Source of the DNA: Leptotrichia buccalis C-1013-b
Lineage (GTDB): Bacteria > Fusobacteriota > Fusobacteriia > Fusobacteriales > Leptotrichiaceae
Reading direction: 5' to 3'
NCBI RefSeq assembly: GCF_000023905.1
Contig: NC_013192.1
Coordinates: 558,001-622,000 of the forward strand
DNA length: 64,000 nucleotides
How positions within the stretch are numbered: the first letter of the stretch is position 1; each line of letters opens with the position of its first letter. A model generated the notes under the pieces. The model did not search any database, had not been told where the DNA came from, and worked only from the letters and a program-made list of their open reading frames with translations. Of this stretch, positions 33,292 to 43,770 are shown piece after piece. The position numbers and the translations under genes are program-made.

Positions 33292-34899
33292 ATGGCAGGA
33301 GATATGAAAAAATATTTGAATCTAGATTTTGAAAAAATAGAGAAAATGACACAAATTAAGAAAGATTATATTGAAGGAAAAACTGATTTTGAAACTACAA
33401 AGAAACTTGTAAGAGAAAATTTCGACAAAATGACAGCAAGTGAATTTGCTTATTCAGAGCAGAAAATTAAGGAACTGGGATTTGATGATAATACTGTTCA
33501 CAATAAAATGAATGATGTTTTGGGGCTTTTTGAAGATATTATTGTAAAAGATGAGTTTACTTTACCTGAAGGACATCCAATAAATACATATATTCTGGAA
33601 AATAAGGCGGCTAGAAAGTTAATTGCGGAAATGAAAGAAGAATACGGGAAAAAATTTATTAAAAATAAATGGCTAGAATTTTATGATAAACTGTCGCAAT
33701 TCAATCCGACGCATCTGGCAAGAAAACAGCACCAGCTTTTTTCAATTTTGGAAAGTAAAGGATTTGACAGACCGTCGAGAATAATGTGGAGCTTTGATAA
33801 TGGAGTTCGAGATAGTATAAGTGAAGCGAGAAAACTTTTAGAGAATGACAAAATTGAAGAATTTTTGGAAAAACAGGAAAATGTGTGGGAATTGACACTG
33901 GATATTATGCACAAGGAAGAAGAAGTGCTATTTCCAACATCAATGAAAATGATAAGTGAAGATGAATTTAAAGCGATGCGTGCTGGAGATGATGAAATCG
34001 GCTACTTCCTTATTGAAAAGCCTAAAGGCTTCTACCCTGAAAATTCGGAGCAATTAAATGATACTTTAGCTTCAAATTCAGAGCATAATATCTCAGAAGC
34101 TCAGAATATTGTTCAAAATACTCAATCAGCTGGAAACTTTATGAATGATCTAGCAACCCTTATGGCAAAATATAATATGGGAAATCAAAAGGAAGAAAAC
34201 GAAGTTTTTGATGTAAAACAAGGAAAATTGACACTTGAGCAAATTAATCTGATTTTTCAGCATATGCCTGTAGACCTTTCTTTCGTAGATGAAAATGAAA
34301 TTGTAAAATTCTACACAGATACAAAACATAGAGTTTTCCCAAGAAGTGCTGGAGTAATTGGACGTGATGTGAAAAATTGCCACCCAAGAGAAAGTGTAAG
34401 TTCTGTACTTGAAATAATTGATAACTTTAGAAGTGGAAAACAAGATGAAATTGACTTCTGGCTGGAAATGCGTGGGAAATTCATTTACATTTACTATGTT
34501 GCCGTAAGAGATGAAAATGGCGTATTTAAAGGTGTGCTGGAAATGATGCAGGATGTTACAAGAATAAGAAGCCTAACAGGTGAAAGAAAACTAGTAACTT
34601 GGGAATCAGAAGGAAAACAAGAAAAACAAGAAAACTATGAAGAAAATAAAAATGAATTTAAAAGCAAATATAATTTTACTGGAAAAACAGTAATAGGAGA
34701 TATTGTAAAAAAATATCCATATATTAAAGAATATATGCCATTAATCTCTCCTGAATACAAAAGACTTTTAGATCCTATTCAATATATGATGATGTCTAAA
34801 ATAGCGACTCTCCAAATGATTGCAATGCGTGGGGAACTGGAACTTGATTATTTGATTATGATGATTGAAGCTAAAATTGATGAAGAAGAAAATAAATAA
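33292..34899 (+). CDS. DUF438 / hemerythrin-like / PAS sensor protein
   Basis: A 535-residue cytoplasmic protein built of an N-terminal DUF438 domain (about 1-85), a hemerythrin-like HHE domain (about 95-235, with EGHPINTY, HLARKQHQL and IMHKEEEVLFP supplying the His/Glu iron ligands), a PAS domain (about 305-430, FVDENEIVKFYTDTKHRVFP) and a C-terminal DUF1858-like helix bundle (about 450-535, TGKTVIGDIVKKYP). The architecture suggests sensing of oxygen, nitric oxide or redox state. ATG 33292 is preferred over GTG 33283 for ribosome-site spacing. Monocistronic. Confidence 0.85.
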   Translation: MAGDMKKYLNLDFEKIEKMTQIKKDYIEGKTDFETTKKLVRENFDKMTASEFAYSEQKIKELGFDDNTVHNKMNDVLGLFEDIIVKDEFTLPEGHPINTYILENKAARKLIAEMKEEYGKKFIKNKWLEFYDKLSQFNPTHLARKQHQLFSILESKGFDRPSRIMWSFDNGVRDSISEARKLLENDKIEEFLEKQENVWELTLDIMHKEEEVLFPTSMKMISEDEFKAMRAGDDEIGYFLIEKPKGFYPENSEQLNDTLASNSEHNISEAQNIVQNTQSAGNFMNDLATLMAKYNMGNQKEENEVFDVKQGKLTLEQINLIFQHMPVDLSFVDENEIVKFYTDTKHRVFPRSAGVIGRDVKNCHPRESVSSVLEIIDNFRSGKQDEIDFWLEMRGKFIYIYYVAVRDENGVFKGVLEMMQDVTRIRSLTGERKLVTWESEGKQEKQENYEENKNEFKSKYNFTGKTVIGDIVKKYPYIKEYMPLISPEYKRLLDPIQYMMMSKIATLQMIAMRGELELDYLIMMIEAKIDEEENK

Positions 34900-34911
34900 A
34901 ATCTAGAATAT

Positions 34912-34958
34912 AAAAAAGACTACTTCAATAATTATTTTATTAGAAATAGTCTTTTTTG
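34912..34958. terminator. Bidirectional terminator between DUF438 gene and glgP
   Basis: AAAAAAGACTA and TAGTCTTTTTT are complementary arms around an A/T-rich loop. The hairpin serves both convergent genes. Confidence 0.8.
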
Positions 34959-34987
34959 TTATTAAATTTTATTTAGATATTTCCTGA

Positions 34988-37453
34988 TTAACTTTCAATA
35001 TAATCTTGTACTTGAACTGGCTCAATATTCCAAATTTCTTTCGCATATTCAGCAATCGTTCTATCTGAACTGAATTTACCTGCATTTGCAATATTTTTAA
35101 GAGCTTTTCTAGTCCATTCTCTTCTATCTTTGAAAGCATTTTGAAGTCTATCTTGAGCTTCTCTGTACGATGCGAAATCTTTTAATAGGAAATACACATC
35201 TGGACGAGAACCATCTACTCCGTATAACAATGAATTTTGTAGTTCTCTGAAGATTCCTGTATGATTATCGTCATAAGTTCCGTCACCTAACTGATCCACA
35301 ACTTTTTTAAGCCCTTCCACGCTGTTATATTCGTCAAATGGATTGTACCCTCCATGTGCTTGATAATTTTCAACTTCCTGTGCAGAAAGTCCAAAGATAA
35401 AGGCATTCTCAAGTCCAACTTCTTCAACAATTTCCACATTTGCTCCATCCATTGTTCCAAGAGTTAATGCACCGTTTAGCATAAATTTCATATTACCAGT
35501 TCCAGATGCTTCTTTACTTGCTGTAGAAATTTGTTCTGATACATCTGCTGATGGGAATATTTTTTCTGCAAGTGAAACTCTGTAGTTTTCAAGGAATACA
35601 ACTTTGATTTTTCCGTTAATGTCGCTGTCGTTATTTACTTTTTCTGCAACGGCATTGATTAATTTGATAATTCCTTTTGCACGTCTATATCCAGCTGCTG
35701 ATTTTGCTCCAAATATAAATGTTCTTGGTTCAACATCCAAATATGGATTTTCTTTTAATCTATTGTACAAGTCCATAATATGAAGTACATTTAATAATTG
35801 TCTCTTATATTCGTGTAATCTTTTTACTTGAATATCAAAGATAGAGTTAGGATTTACTTCAATTCCTGTTGTATCTTTAATATATTTAGCTAATTTTTCT
35901 TTATTATGAAGCTTAATTTCAGAAACTCTGTTTAATATGTTGTCATCATCCAAGTATTGCTCCAATTTTTTAAGTTCGTATAAGTTTGTAATCCATTTGT
36001 CTCCGATTAATTCTGTAATTAGTGCTGCTAATTCAGGATTTGCTTTTAATAGCCATCTTCTTTGAGTAATTCCGTTTGTTTTATTTAGGAATTTTTCAGG
36101 ATATAATTCGTTCCATTCTTTTAATTCGATGTTTTTAAGAATTTCAGTATGTAGTGCCGCAACTCCGTTTACTTTGTGTGAACCTACTATTGCAAGCCAT
36201 GCCATTCTAACTTGTCCATTTCCAATGATTGACATTTTATTAATTCTTTCCCAATCTCCAGGATATTTTTCCTGTAATTCTGCAACGAATCTTCTGTTAA
36301 TTTCTTCAATAATTTGATAAGCTCTTGGCAATAATGGCTGGAATAATGAAATATCCCATTTTTCCAAAGCTTCTGACAAGATTGTATGGTTTGTGTAAGC
36401 AAATACATTTTTACAAATGTTCCAAGCTTCATCCCATCCTAATTTTTCTTTATCCAAGAAAATTCTCATCAATTCAGGAATTGCAACTACTGGGTGAGTG
36501 TCATTTAATTGAATTGCAACTTTATCTGCAAATTTAGAAAAATCATTTCCAAATACAGATTTATATCTTCTTATAATATCTTGCAATGAAGCTGATGTAA
36601 AGAAGAATTGCTGTTTTAATCTTAATTGTTTTCCGTCTTTTTCAGTATCATTCGGATATAATACTCTTGAAATATCTTCAGCCTGTACTGCTTTTGCAGA
36701 AGCCTGTAAATAAGTCTGGTCATTAAACAATTTTAAGTCAAATCCTTCAGGCGATCTCGCTTCCCATAATCTCAGTGTATTTACAGTATCGTTTCCATAA
36801 CCGATAACAGGAACATCGTAAGCCACAGCGTGAACTGTTTCAGTATTTACACGTTTAAAGTATTCTTTTCCAAATTCGTCACGATGAACTTCAATTTGTC
36901 CTCCAAATTTTACTTCAAATACTCTGTCCATTCTTTTAATTGACCAAGGGTCACCATATTTTGTCCAGTCATCTGGATATTCCATCTGGAATCCATTTTC
37001 AATTTTTTGCTCAAACATTCCGTATTTGTATCTAAGTCCGTATCCATGCCCTGGTAATGATAATGTTGCAAGGGAATCAAGAAAACATGCGGCAAGTCTT
37101 CCAAGTCCTCCATTTCCAAGTCCTGCATCCATCTCACGATCTTCAATTTTGTTAATATCTACGCCTAATTCATTCAATGTTTCTTTTATAACGTCATTAA
37201 TTTGCAAATTAATCAGATTATTCCCCAAAAATCTTCCCATTAGGAATTCTGCTGAAAAATAGTACATTTGCTTTACCTGTTTTTTAGCATAAGTCTTTTT
37301 AGTATTGTACCATTTTTCCATTGCGTAATCCAAAGCTACTTTTGAAATCGCATTATATAACTCAAATTCATGAGCTTCTTCAAGAGTTTTTCCATATTGC
37401 CTTCTCAGTTCCCTAAGAATATTGTCCTTTAATTCAGCTTTGTCAATTTTCAT
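34988..37453 (-). CDS. glgP: Glycogen/maltodextrin phosphorylase
   Basis: Phosphorolyses alpha-1,4-glucans to glucose-1-phosphate using pyridoxal phosphate. The 821-residue protein is full length for the family, with GLGNGGLGRLAACFLDS, QLNDTHPVVAIPELMRI, VNPNSIFDIQVKRLHEYKRQ and the PLP-lysine signature EASGTGNMKFMLNGALTLGT. The ATG at 37453 has AGGAGG upstream; a GTG nine codons earlier is less likely. No glycogen synthesis genes are in the window. Monocistronic. Confidence 0.95.
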   Translation of the reverse strand: MKIDKAELKDNILRELRRQYGKTLEEAHEFELYNAISKVALDYAMEKWYNTKKTYAKKQVKQMYYFSAEFLMGRFLGNNLINLQINDVIKETLNELGVDINKIEDREMDAGLGNGGLGRLAACFLDSLATLSLPGHGYGLRYKYGMFEQKIENGFQMEYPDDWTKYGDPWSIKRMDRVFEVKFGGQIEVHRDEFGKEYFKRVNTETVHAVAYDVPVIGYGNDTVNTLRLWEARSPEGFDLKLFNDQTYLQASAKAVQAEDISRVLYPNDTEKDGKQLRLKQQFFFTSASLQDIIRRYKSVFGNDFSKFADKVAIQLNDTHPVVAIPELMRIFLDKEKLGWDEAWNICKNVFAYTNHTILSEALEKWDISLFQPLLPRAYQIIEEINRRFVAELQEKYPGDWERINKMSIIGNGQVRMAWLAIVGSHKVNGVAALHTEILKNIELKEWNELYPEKFLNKTNGITQRRWLLKANPELAALITELIGDKWITNLYELKKLEQYLDDDNILNRVSEIKLHNKEKLAKYIKDTTGIEVNPNSIFDIQVKRLHEYKRQLLNVLHIMDLYNRLKENPYLDVEPRTFIFGAKSAAGYRRAKGIIKLINAVAEKVNNDSDINGKIKVVFLENYRVSLAEKIFPSADVSEQISTASKEASGTGNMKFMLNGALTLGTMDGANVEIVEEVGLENAFIFGLSAQEVENYQAHGGYNPFDEYNSVEGLKKVVDQLGDGTYDDNHTGIFRELQNSLLYGVDGSRPDVYFLLKDFASYREAQDRLQNAFKDRREWTRKALKNIANAGKFSSDRTIAEYAKEIWNIEPVQVQDYIES

Positions 37454-37690
37454 ATTTCCTCCTAAATATTTTATTTTCACTTCACTTTACCACTTTTTCA
37501 GCATTATTTCAATACTTTTTATTAAAATTAATATCATTTAGCCGTTATCTTAATTTTGTATAATGAATATTCTAAACTTTATTCTTAATATTATTCAGTT
37601 AAATCGCCTTTTTTGACTTACTCTTATAAAATAAAACTTTCTTATATAAACAATACGTTAAGTAAAAAAAGATAAATTTGCTTTCCTTGC

Positions 37691-37730
37691 AAAAAAACTC
37701 TAACCAAGTAATTTTAGTTAGAGTCTTTAT
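37691..37730 (-). terminator. Terminator of clpL
   Basis: ACTCTAAC and GTTAGAGT, exact complements with a 12-nt loop, followed on the minus strand by TTTTTTTGC. Confidence 0.85.
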
Positions 37731-37759
37731 TTCTTACGTATTAAACTTTAAATTATCAA

Positions 37760-39919
37760 CTATTCAGTATCTTTTTTTGAAGATTTTTTATTTTTAGACA
37801 CTTTTTTTTCTTCAGTTTTCTTATCTGTTTCTGATTTTTCCTTAATAACCAAAATACCATCTTCCAAATCAGCAACAAGATGTTTTGCATCAAGGTTTTC
37901 AAGATGGAAATCAGTCACATTATCACGTATTTGCTGTTCAATTACACGACGTAGCGGACGTACTCCCATAACTTCATCATATCCTTCTTCTGTCAAAAAT
38001 TCTTTTGCTGCATCAGATACAGCTAAATCAATTTCTTTTTTAGAAAGAGTTTTATTTACTTCAATAAGCATTAAATCAACAATTTGTGATAAGTCTTTTT
38101 TATTAAGATGCGAAAATTCAATCACAGCATTGAACCGATTTAAAAATTCTGGACGGAAGTATGGTTTCAATCTTTCTATAATTTCCTGTTTGTCTGCATT
38201 CTCAACAAGTCCTTTTTCATATCCAAATCCAGCATTTGAAGTAGCTATAATTACAGTATTTTTAAAATTTACAGTATTTCCCTGTCCATCAGTTAAACGT
38301 CCATCATCTAATACTTGTAAAAGAAGCGTTATAACTTGCGGATCAGCTTTTTCAATTTCATCCAAAAGAATAATTGAATAAGGATTACGACGTACTCTTT
38401 CAGTCAAAGTATTATTATTGTCATCATATCCAACATATCCAGCCGTTGTTCCAATAAGTTTTGAAACTGCAGTTCTATCAGAATATTCTGACATATCTAA
38501 TCTAATAATAGCATCCTTAGTTCCAAACATATCAAGTGCTAGTTGTTTTGCAAGTTCAGTTTTCCCGACACCTGTAGGACCTACAAAAAGAAAACTTCCA
38601 ATTGGACGGTTACCTTCGTCAAATCCTGCACGGTTACGACGAATTGCACGCGCAACTGCTTCAACTGCTTTATCCTGACCGATAACTTTTGCTTTTAGAC
38701 GTTTGTTCATTCCTTTTAGACGTTCAATATCACTTGCTCCCATTTGAGAAACGGGAATTCCTGTCATTCTTTCTACAGATTCAGCCACATCATTTATTGT
38801 TGCTGTAACTTTCATATCTTCAGTATGATTTTTTATTTTATTTTCTAATTCCTCAATACGATTTTTTGCATTAAGTGCAGCTTCATAATCTTCAGATTTT
38901 ACTGCCTCAGCTTGTTTTACTTTCTGTTCTTCAATTTGATGTTCTACTGCATGAACATCCGTTACAGGATGTTGAGCAGCCAAATGTGCTGCCGTCACAT
39001 CAATTAAATCAATTGCTTTATCTGGCAAGCTACGTTGTGGAATATATTGTATTGAGAAATCAACTGCTGCTTTTAAAACATTATCAGGTAAAATTACATT
39101 GTGATGTTTTTCATATAAATTACGAATTCCTTGAAGTATTTTATATGTGTCTTCCGCTGATGGAGCATTTACTTTCACTTCATTGAAACGACGTGCAAGT
39201 GCGGCATTTTTTAATATTGTATTACGGTATTCATCTTGAGTAGTTGCTCCAATAACTGTCAGTTCCCCACGTGAAAGAGCAGGTTTTAAAATGTCGGCAA
39301 GCCCTTTAGAACCACCATCTCCAGTATTTCCTGCACCTAAAATCTGATGAATTTCATCAAAGAAGAGTATAACATTTCCAAGTTCCTTTACTTCCTTCAA
39401 AAGATTCTGAATATTTTCCTCAAAACTTCCACGATACTGTGTGCCTGCTTCAAGTCCCGAAATATCAATTGAAATAATTTCCTTATTTTTAATAGCGGCA
39501 GGAACATCCCCATTTACAATGGCTTGAGCTAGTCCTTCTACAACAGCTGTTTTCCCAACACCTGCATCACCTACAAGAACTGGATTATTTTTTGTACGAC
39601 GTGAAAGAATTTCCGAGGTTTCCTGAATTTCCTTGTTACGTCCTATAACTGGATCTAGTTTTCCATCACGAGCTTCCTGTGTAAGATTACGTCCAAGTTT
39701 TGCAAGAATTCCATCTTGTTTAACATTTTGCCCTTGAGATGCTTGAGTCTGCATTTCATTATTTATTGGCAATTGTCCCGTTGCACGATATTGTGCAAAT
39801 TCTTCAGGTGTAACTTCTCTTCCGTTTATCAGATAACGGCGATTTTCAGAATTAAAACCTCTCATTCCTCCCATTAACGAATTAAAAAGATCATCCATAC
39901 TGTTAAAATCTCTACTCAT
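37760..39919 (-). CDS. clpL: ClpL-type Hsp100 disaggregase ATPase
   Basis: An AAA+ chaperone of 719 residues. In place of the usual Clp N-domain it begins with [20 protein letters not shown] and [20 protein letters not shown], the short N-terminus of ClpL. Two AAA+ modules follow, with Walker [10 protein letters not shown] and GPTGVGKTE, separated by a short middle domain (about 340-390) with coiled coil. There is no ClpP-binding IGF-type loop that I can see, so it is probably a stand-alone disaggregase. The tail is Lys/Ser rich. ClpL is best known from lactobacilli and streptococci, which suggests transfer or old shared ancestry. Confidence 0.87.
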   Translation of the reverse strand: MSRDFNSMDDLFNSLMGGMRGFNSENRRYLINGREVTPEEFAQYRATGQLPINNEMQTQASQGQNVKQDGILAKLGRNLTQEARDGKLDPVIGRNKEIQETSEILSRRTKNNPVLVGDAGVGKTAVVEGLAQAIVNGDVPAAIKNKEIISIDISGLEAGTQYRGSFEENIQNLLKEVKELGNVILFFDEIHQILGAGNTGDGGSKGLADILKPALSRGELTVIGATTQDEYRNTILKNAALARRFNEVKVNAPSAEDTYKILQGIRNLYEKHHNVILPDNVLKAAVDFSIQYIPQRSLPDKAIDLIDVTAAHLAAQHPVTDVHAVEHQIEEQKVKQAEAVKSEDYEAALNAKNRIEELENKIKNHTEDMKVTATINDVAESVERMTGIPVSQMGASDIERLKGMNKRLKAKVIGQDKAVEAVARAIRRNRAGFDEGNRPIGSFLFVGPTGVGKTELAKQLALDMFGTKDAIIRLDMSEYSDRTAVSKLIGTTAGYVGYDDNNNTLTERVRRNPYSIILLDEIEKADPQVITLLLQVLDDGRLTDGQGNTVNFKNTVIIATSNAGFGYEKGLVENADKQEIIERLKPYFRPEFLNRFNAVIEFSHLNKKDLSQIVDLMLIEVNKTLSKKEIDLAVSDAAKEFLTEEGYDEVMGVRPLRRVIEQQIRDNVTDFHLENLDAKHLVADLEDGILVIKEKSETDKKTEEKKVSKNKKSSKKDTE

Positions 39920-39975
39920 AAATTACTACCTCACTTTTTTATAAATTTTAAATAATTTTATTGTTTGTTGCTTTA

Positions 39976-40004
39976 AGTTTACTCTTAATTATTATGTAAG
40001 TCAA
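39976..40004 (-). promoter_or_regulatory. Promoter of clpL
   Basis: TTGACT (39999-40004), 17-bp spacer, TAAACT (39976-39981), leftward, about 56 bp before the clpL start. No CIRCE or CtsR box was recognised near it. Confidence 0.55.
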
Positions 40005-40059
40005 GAACTAAAACCATAATTATGAGGTTTCTAATAATTTTATTATAAAATTCAAAAAT

Positions 40060-41841
40060 CTATCTCATTGGTGTAATTGCCGTTAATTCCCACTTATGAA
40101 TTCCCTCATCTTTTTTTGATGAATCATATCCAATGTACACATTTTTTAGCCTTTTATTTACTGGATAAAGTTTATATCTGTACATTAATGGAACTTCTGC
40201 TGCTTGCCCAATGTAGTATTTTTGCCAGTTTTTGTATGCTTCTGCTTTATAATTTGGAACTGTCAGTGATTTTTCTCCTAATATTTCACCTATTAATCTA
40301 TCGTTTTCATCCGAAACAAAACGTGAAAAGTTAAGCTGGGATTTTCTTCCTGCTGAGCCAGTTGGATCTAGACTTGTTCCAACTCCCCATGCTCCAAAGA
40401 ATACATCTATATCTTTAGAATCTCCCTGCACTTTTTTGTAAAAATTCTGAAAAGCTAGCAATCTTCCAGATGTAAGAACAGCTTTTATCCCTATTTTTTT
40501 CCAGCTTTGAATATAATTTTGAGCAAGCGGCTCTGCCACATCTCCTCCTGCCATAAATGCCATCTTTATTTCAAAAGGCTTTCCATTTTTATCTTCACGT
40601 ATTCCATCGCCATTTACATCCTTGTAGCCTGCCTCATCCAGCAACTGTTTTGCTTTTTCAGGATTATACGGATAACCTTGCAAGTCCTTTGGAAAATATT
40701 TTTTGAAAACAGGAGGAATTGCCGAAGTTGCTTGCTGCCTTAGTCCAAAATAAAATGCCTGTGCTATTTCCTCAACATTTATCCCATATACAAGAGCCTG
40801 ACGTAATCTCACATCTGACATCTTGGCATTCGGATCTGTCACATTTTCCCCTTTAGTCTTGTCATAATGCCCCAATTTAAAGGCTAAATACGAATAATAC
40901 AAATCCTGCTGTCCCAAAGTTTCTATGTTTTTTAAATCTTTGTAATTATTGTAAAGAGAATCAGGCATGCTTATTACAAAATCATATTTCCCAGCTTTTA
41001 ATGCTGCCACTATGGATTGTGAATTTACTACTTGCACTATTGCCTTTTCAATTTTCGGCTTTCCTTTGTAATAATACGGGTTTGCCGTAAATTCCAGACT
41101 CTCTCCACGTGAAACTTTTGTCAAATTATATGGACCCAATGTTACTGGTTTTATCCTAATTTTATCCGATGAAATCAAGTCCTTTATCGGAATACCTTTT
41201 AAATAGTGTTTTGGTATTGCATTTCCGGATAAACCGTTTGCAACTGTGTAAATACTTTGTCCCAGTTGTAAAAAGGAAATTTCCACCGTTTTATCGTCTA
41301 TTTTTTTTATTCCTGAAATATTTTGGGCTTTCCCATCGTGATATTCTTTCATCCCAACAATTTTCTGAGTTTCTTCAGTATATCTCACACCTGTATAATC
41401 TTTATTTCCTATAATTTCATAAGGGAAAATAATGTCATCAGCTGTTAGAGGCTGTCCGTCAGACCATTTTATGCCATCTTTTATTTTTATTGTAGCTTTT
41501 TTATTTTTTGCGTCAACTGTAAGAGTTGCAGGTCCTGTATCTGTTATCTCAAAATTTTCATCCACTTCAAATATACTCGAACTTAAAAACATTGAGATAA
41601 TCTCACCATCATAGCCATCTGAATAAAATGTTTCATTAAAAACCCCAACCAATGGATCATCCTTTACTATCGCCACTTGCAAAGTTCCGCCTTCCACCGC
41701 AGGCTCATTGTTTGACGTTTTTTCTGGAAATAATGATAAATTTAGTTTTGCACCTGGCATTTCACTTCTCTTTTTACCAGGATTGCACGAAACTACGAAT
41801 ATTAATACAAGAAGCGTGATTATTAATTTCCATTTTTTCAT
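40060..41841 (-). CDS. oppA: Oligopeptide ABC transporter, substrate-binding lipoprotein
   Basis: The solute-binding protein of an Opp/Dpp transporter, 593 residues, anchored through a lipobox (LIFVVSC, Cys19). The SBP family 5 fold is supported by ADDIIFPYEIIG, the RLRQALVYGINVEEIAQAFY motif and YPYNPEKAKQLLDEAGYKDV with a calcium-site-like DVNGDGIREDKNG. It is the last gene of the leftward oppF-oppB-oppC-oppA run, 19 bp after oppC. The peptide specificity is unknown. Confidence 0.92.
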   Translation of the reverse strand: MKKWKLIITLLVLIFVVSCNPGKKRSEMPGAKLNLSLFPEKTSNNEPAVEGGTLQVAIVKDDPLVGVFNETFYSDGYDGEIISMFLSSSIFEVDENFEITDTGPATLTVDAKNKKATIKIKDGIKWSDGQPLTADDIIFPYEIIGNKDYTGVRYTEETQKIVGMKEYHDGKAQNISGIKKIDDKTVEISFLQLGQSIYTVANGLSGNAIPKHYLKGIPIKDLISSDKIRIKPVTLGPYNLTKVSRGESLEFTANPYYYKGKPKIEKAIVQVVNSQSIVAALKAGKYDFVISMPDSLYNNYKDLKNIETLGQQDLYYSYLAFKLGHYDKTKGENVTDPNAKMSDVRLRQALVYGINVEEIAQAFYFGLRQQATSAIPPVFKKYFPKDLQGYPYNPEKAKQLLDEAGYKDVNGDGIREDKNGKPFEIKMAFMAGGDVAEPLAQNYIQSWKKIGIKAVLTSGRLLAFQNFYKKVQGDSKDIDVFFGAWGVGTSLDPTGSAGRKSQLNFSRFVSDENDRLIGEILGEKSLTVPNYKAEAYKNWQKYYIGQAAEVPLMYRYKLYPVNKRLKNVYIGYDSSKKDEGIHKWELTAITPMR

Positions 41842-41860
41842 ACTGTTCTCCTTTTTTATT

Positions 41861-42793
41861 TTATCCTCTTCTCTGTTTTGCGTCAGCCGCCCTGTTTAAA
41901 GCCTGTCCGACATAATTGATACAAAGCATCATAATTAAAATCAATATTGACGCTGGGAGCCAAATCCATAATTTTGTTGACAATACTTCTGGATCCGCTG
42001 CATAACCAACCAAAGTCCCAAGGCTCGGAGTCGAAAGTGGCAATCCAAAGCCAAGAAAACTAAGCCCTGTTTCAATTCCAATATTTCCAGCAAATCCTAA
42101 TGTCAATTCCACAATTATAATTGAACTCAAATTAGGTAGTATTTCCCTGAAAATTATCGTAAAATCCTTTGTTCCCATAGTCTTTGAAGCCAAAATATAA
42201 TCTTTTTGACTTTCGGCAAGTGCCTTACTTCTAATCAGCCTTGCTGCTCCAACCCAGTAAAATGCACTCATTATTAGCACAAAAGTTGCTATAGTGTACT
42301 TTGGAACAATAGTAACAAACACAATAATTATCATAAGTGTAGGCAAAATTGTAATAAAGTCGATAACCCTCATAATCACATTATCCACCCATTTCCCATA
42401 ATATCCTGCAATAAGTCCAAAAAATATTCCAATTCCTGATGTTAAAATCGTTATTGTGAAACCAATAATAATCGAATTTCTGGCACCTAGTATCAACTGC
42501 CCCAATATTGAACGCCCTCCAGAGTCAGAGCCTAGCCAAAATCCCTCTTTCATAGGAATGGCATATTTATCCAGAAGGCTTATTTTCATAATTTCCTTCT
42601 GATTTGCAAAAAGTGATCCAATAAAAATTATTCCAAAAAGTATGATAAGAATAATAAGCGAAGCAAGTGCCAGCTTGTCCTTTAAAATCTCCCTTACAAT
42701 AACACTAATTCCAGTCGGTTTGTCGCTTTTCTTAATTTCGTCAAAATTTTCTACTTTTTCGTTATTTTCCTTTAAAATTTCATTATTAGACAT
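41861..42793 (-). CDS. oppC: Oligopeptide ABC transporter permease OppC
   Basis: An inner-membrane permease of 310 residues with an N-terminal cytoplasmic extension (about 1-35), an OppC_N-type first helix (LALASLIILIILFGIIFIG) and the six-helix transport domain. The EAA-type loop ARLIRSKALAESQKDYILAS, followed by KTMG, contacts the ATPases. GSDSGGRSILGQLILGARNS is typical of DppC/OppC. Located between oppB and oppA. Confidence 0.92.
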   Translation of the reverse strand: MSNNEILKENNEKVENFDEIKKSDKPTGISVIVREILKDKLALASLIILIILFGIIFIGSLFANQKEIMKISLLDKYAIPMKEGFWLGSDSGGRSILGQLILGARNSIIIGFTITILTSGIGIFFGLIAGYYGKWVDNVIMRVIDFITILPTLMIIIVFVTIVPKYTIATFVLIMSAFYWVGAARLIRSKALAESQKDYILASKTMGTKDFTIIFREILPNLSSIIIVELTLGFAGNIGIETGLSFLGFGLPLSTPSLGTLVGYAADPEVLSTKLWIWLPASILILIMMLCINYVGQALNRAADAKQRRG

Positions 42794-42804
42794 CCCTTCA
42801 CCAC

Positions 42805-43767
42805 CTACTCTATTCTAATTCTAGGATCAACAATACTAAGAATAATGTCTGAAAGCAAACTTCCAAGCAATGTTAAAAATCCAAACAGCAGTATTAATGC
42901 TGTGACAACGCTGTAATCCCGTGTTATAATTGAATTTACAAACAGTCCTCCCATTCCAGGATAACTGAATATTTTTTCAATAAAAATTGAACCTCCTAGA
43001 AGCCCTGTTATCGAATATCCAAAAAATGCTGCAATTGGTAAAATCGAATTTCTGAAAATGTGTCTTGAATAAACCTTATTTTCTGGCACTCCCTTACTTT
43101 TCGCCGTTTTCACATAATCCAGATTCTTAGCGTCAATTACTTCATTTCTCAAATACTGCACAATCCAAGTTGTTCCCAGCAACGCATACGTAACCGCAGG
43201 CAATATAATGTGATAAATCCTGTCCAAAATATGTCCCAAAGTGCCAGTACTAAGCCCAGCCGTCACAGATCCAGTTGTTGGAAACCATCCAAGCGTATAT
43301 CCAAAAAACCAAATCATTATAAGCGAAAGCACAAAAGTCGGAATCGCATAGCTTACATAATTATAAAATGTGACAAATTTATCAAGAAATGAGTTCTGAT
43401 AACGTCCAGCAAGCATTCCAAGCGGTATTGCAATACAATATGTCAAAATAAGGCTAAGCAGTGACAAAATAAACGTGTTTACTGCCCGTTCCCCAATAAG
43501 CGTCTTTACAGGAACATTATAAGTATAGCTCATTCCCAAATTTCCAGAAACGGCATTTTTTAACCATCTTACATACTGAATATGCCAAGGATCCAGCAAT
43601 CCTGCCTTTCTTCGTAATTCTTCAAGTGCCGCAGGATCAGTCTGCGGTGTAATCAGCCCAGTAAACGGATCTCCCGGCATAAGTTTTGCCAGAACAAAGA
43701 TTAATAGGCTAAGTATAAATAATTGCGGTATCATAACCAGAATTCTTCGTAAAACTGTTTTCCACAT
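42805..43767 (-). CDS. oppB: Oligopeptide ABC transporter permease OppB
   Basis: The partner permease, 320 residues, starting LRRILVMIPQLFILSLLIFV and containing LMPGDPFTGL, the OppB/DppB N-terminal signature. The EAA loop is NEVIDAKNLDYVKTAKSKGV. Six transmembrane helices are evident. It lies 11 bp upstream of oppC and 3 bp after oppF on the same transcript. Confidence 0.92.
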   Translation of the reverse strand: MWKTVLRRILVMIPQLFILSLLIFVLAKLMPGDPFTGLITPQTDPAALEELRRKAGLLDPWHIQYVRWLKNAVSGNLGMSYTYNVPVKTLIGERAVNTFILSLLSLILTYCIAIPLGMLAGRYQNSFLDKFVTFYNYVSYAIPTFVLSLIMIWFFGYTLGWFPTTGSVTAGLSTGTLGHILDRIYHIILPAVTYALLGTTWIVQYLRNEVIDAKNLDYVKTAKSKGVPENKVYSRHIFRNSILPIAAFFGYSITGLLGGSIFIEKIFSYPGMGGLFVNSIITRDYSVVTALILLFGFLTLLGSLLSDIILSIVDPRIRIE

Positions 43768-43770
43768 TGA

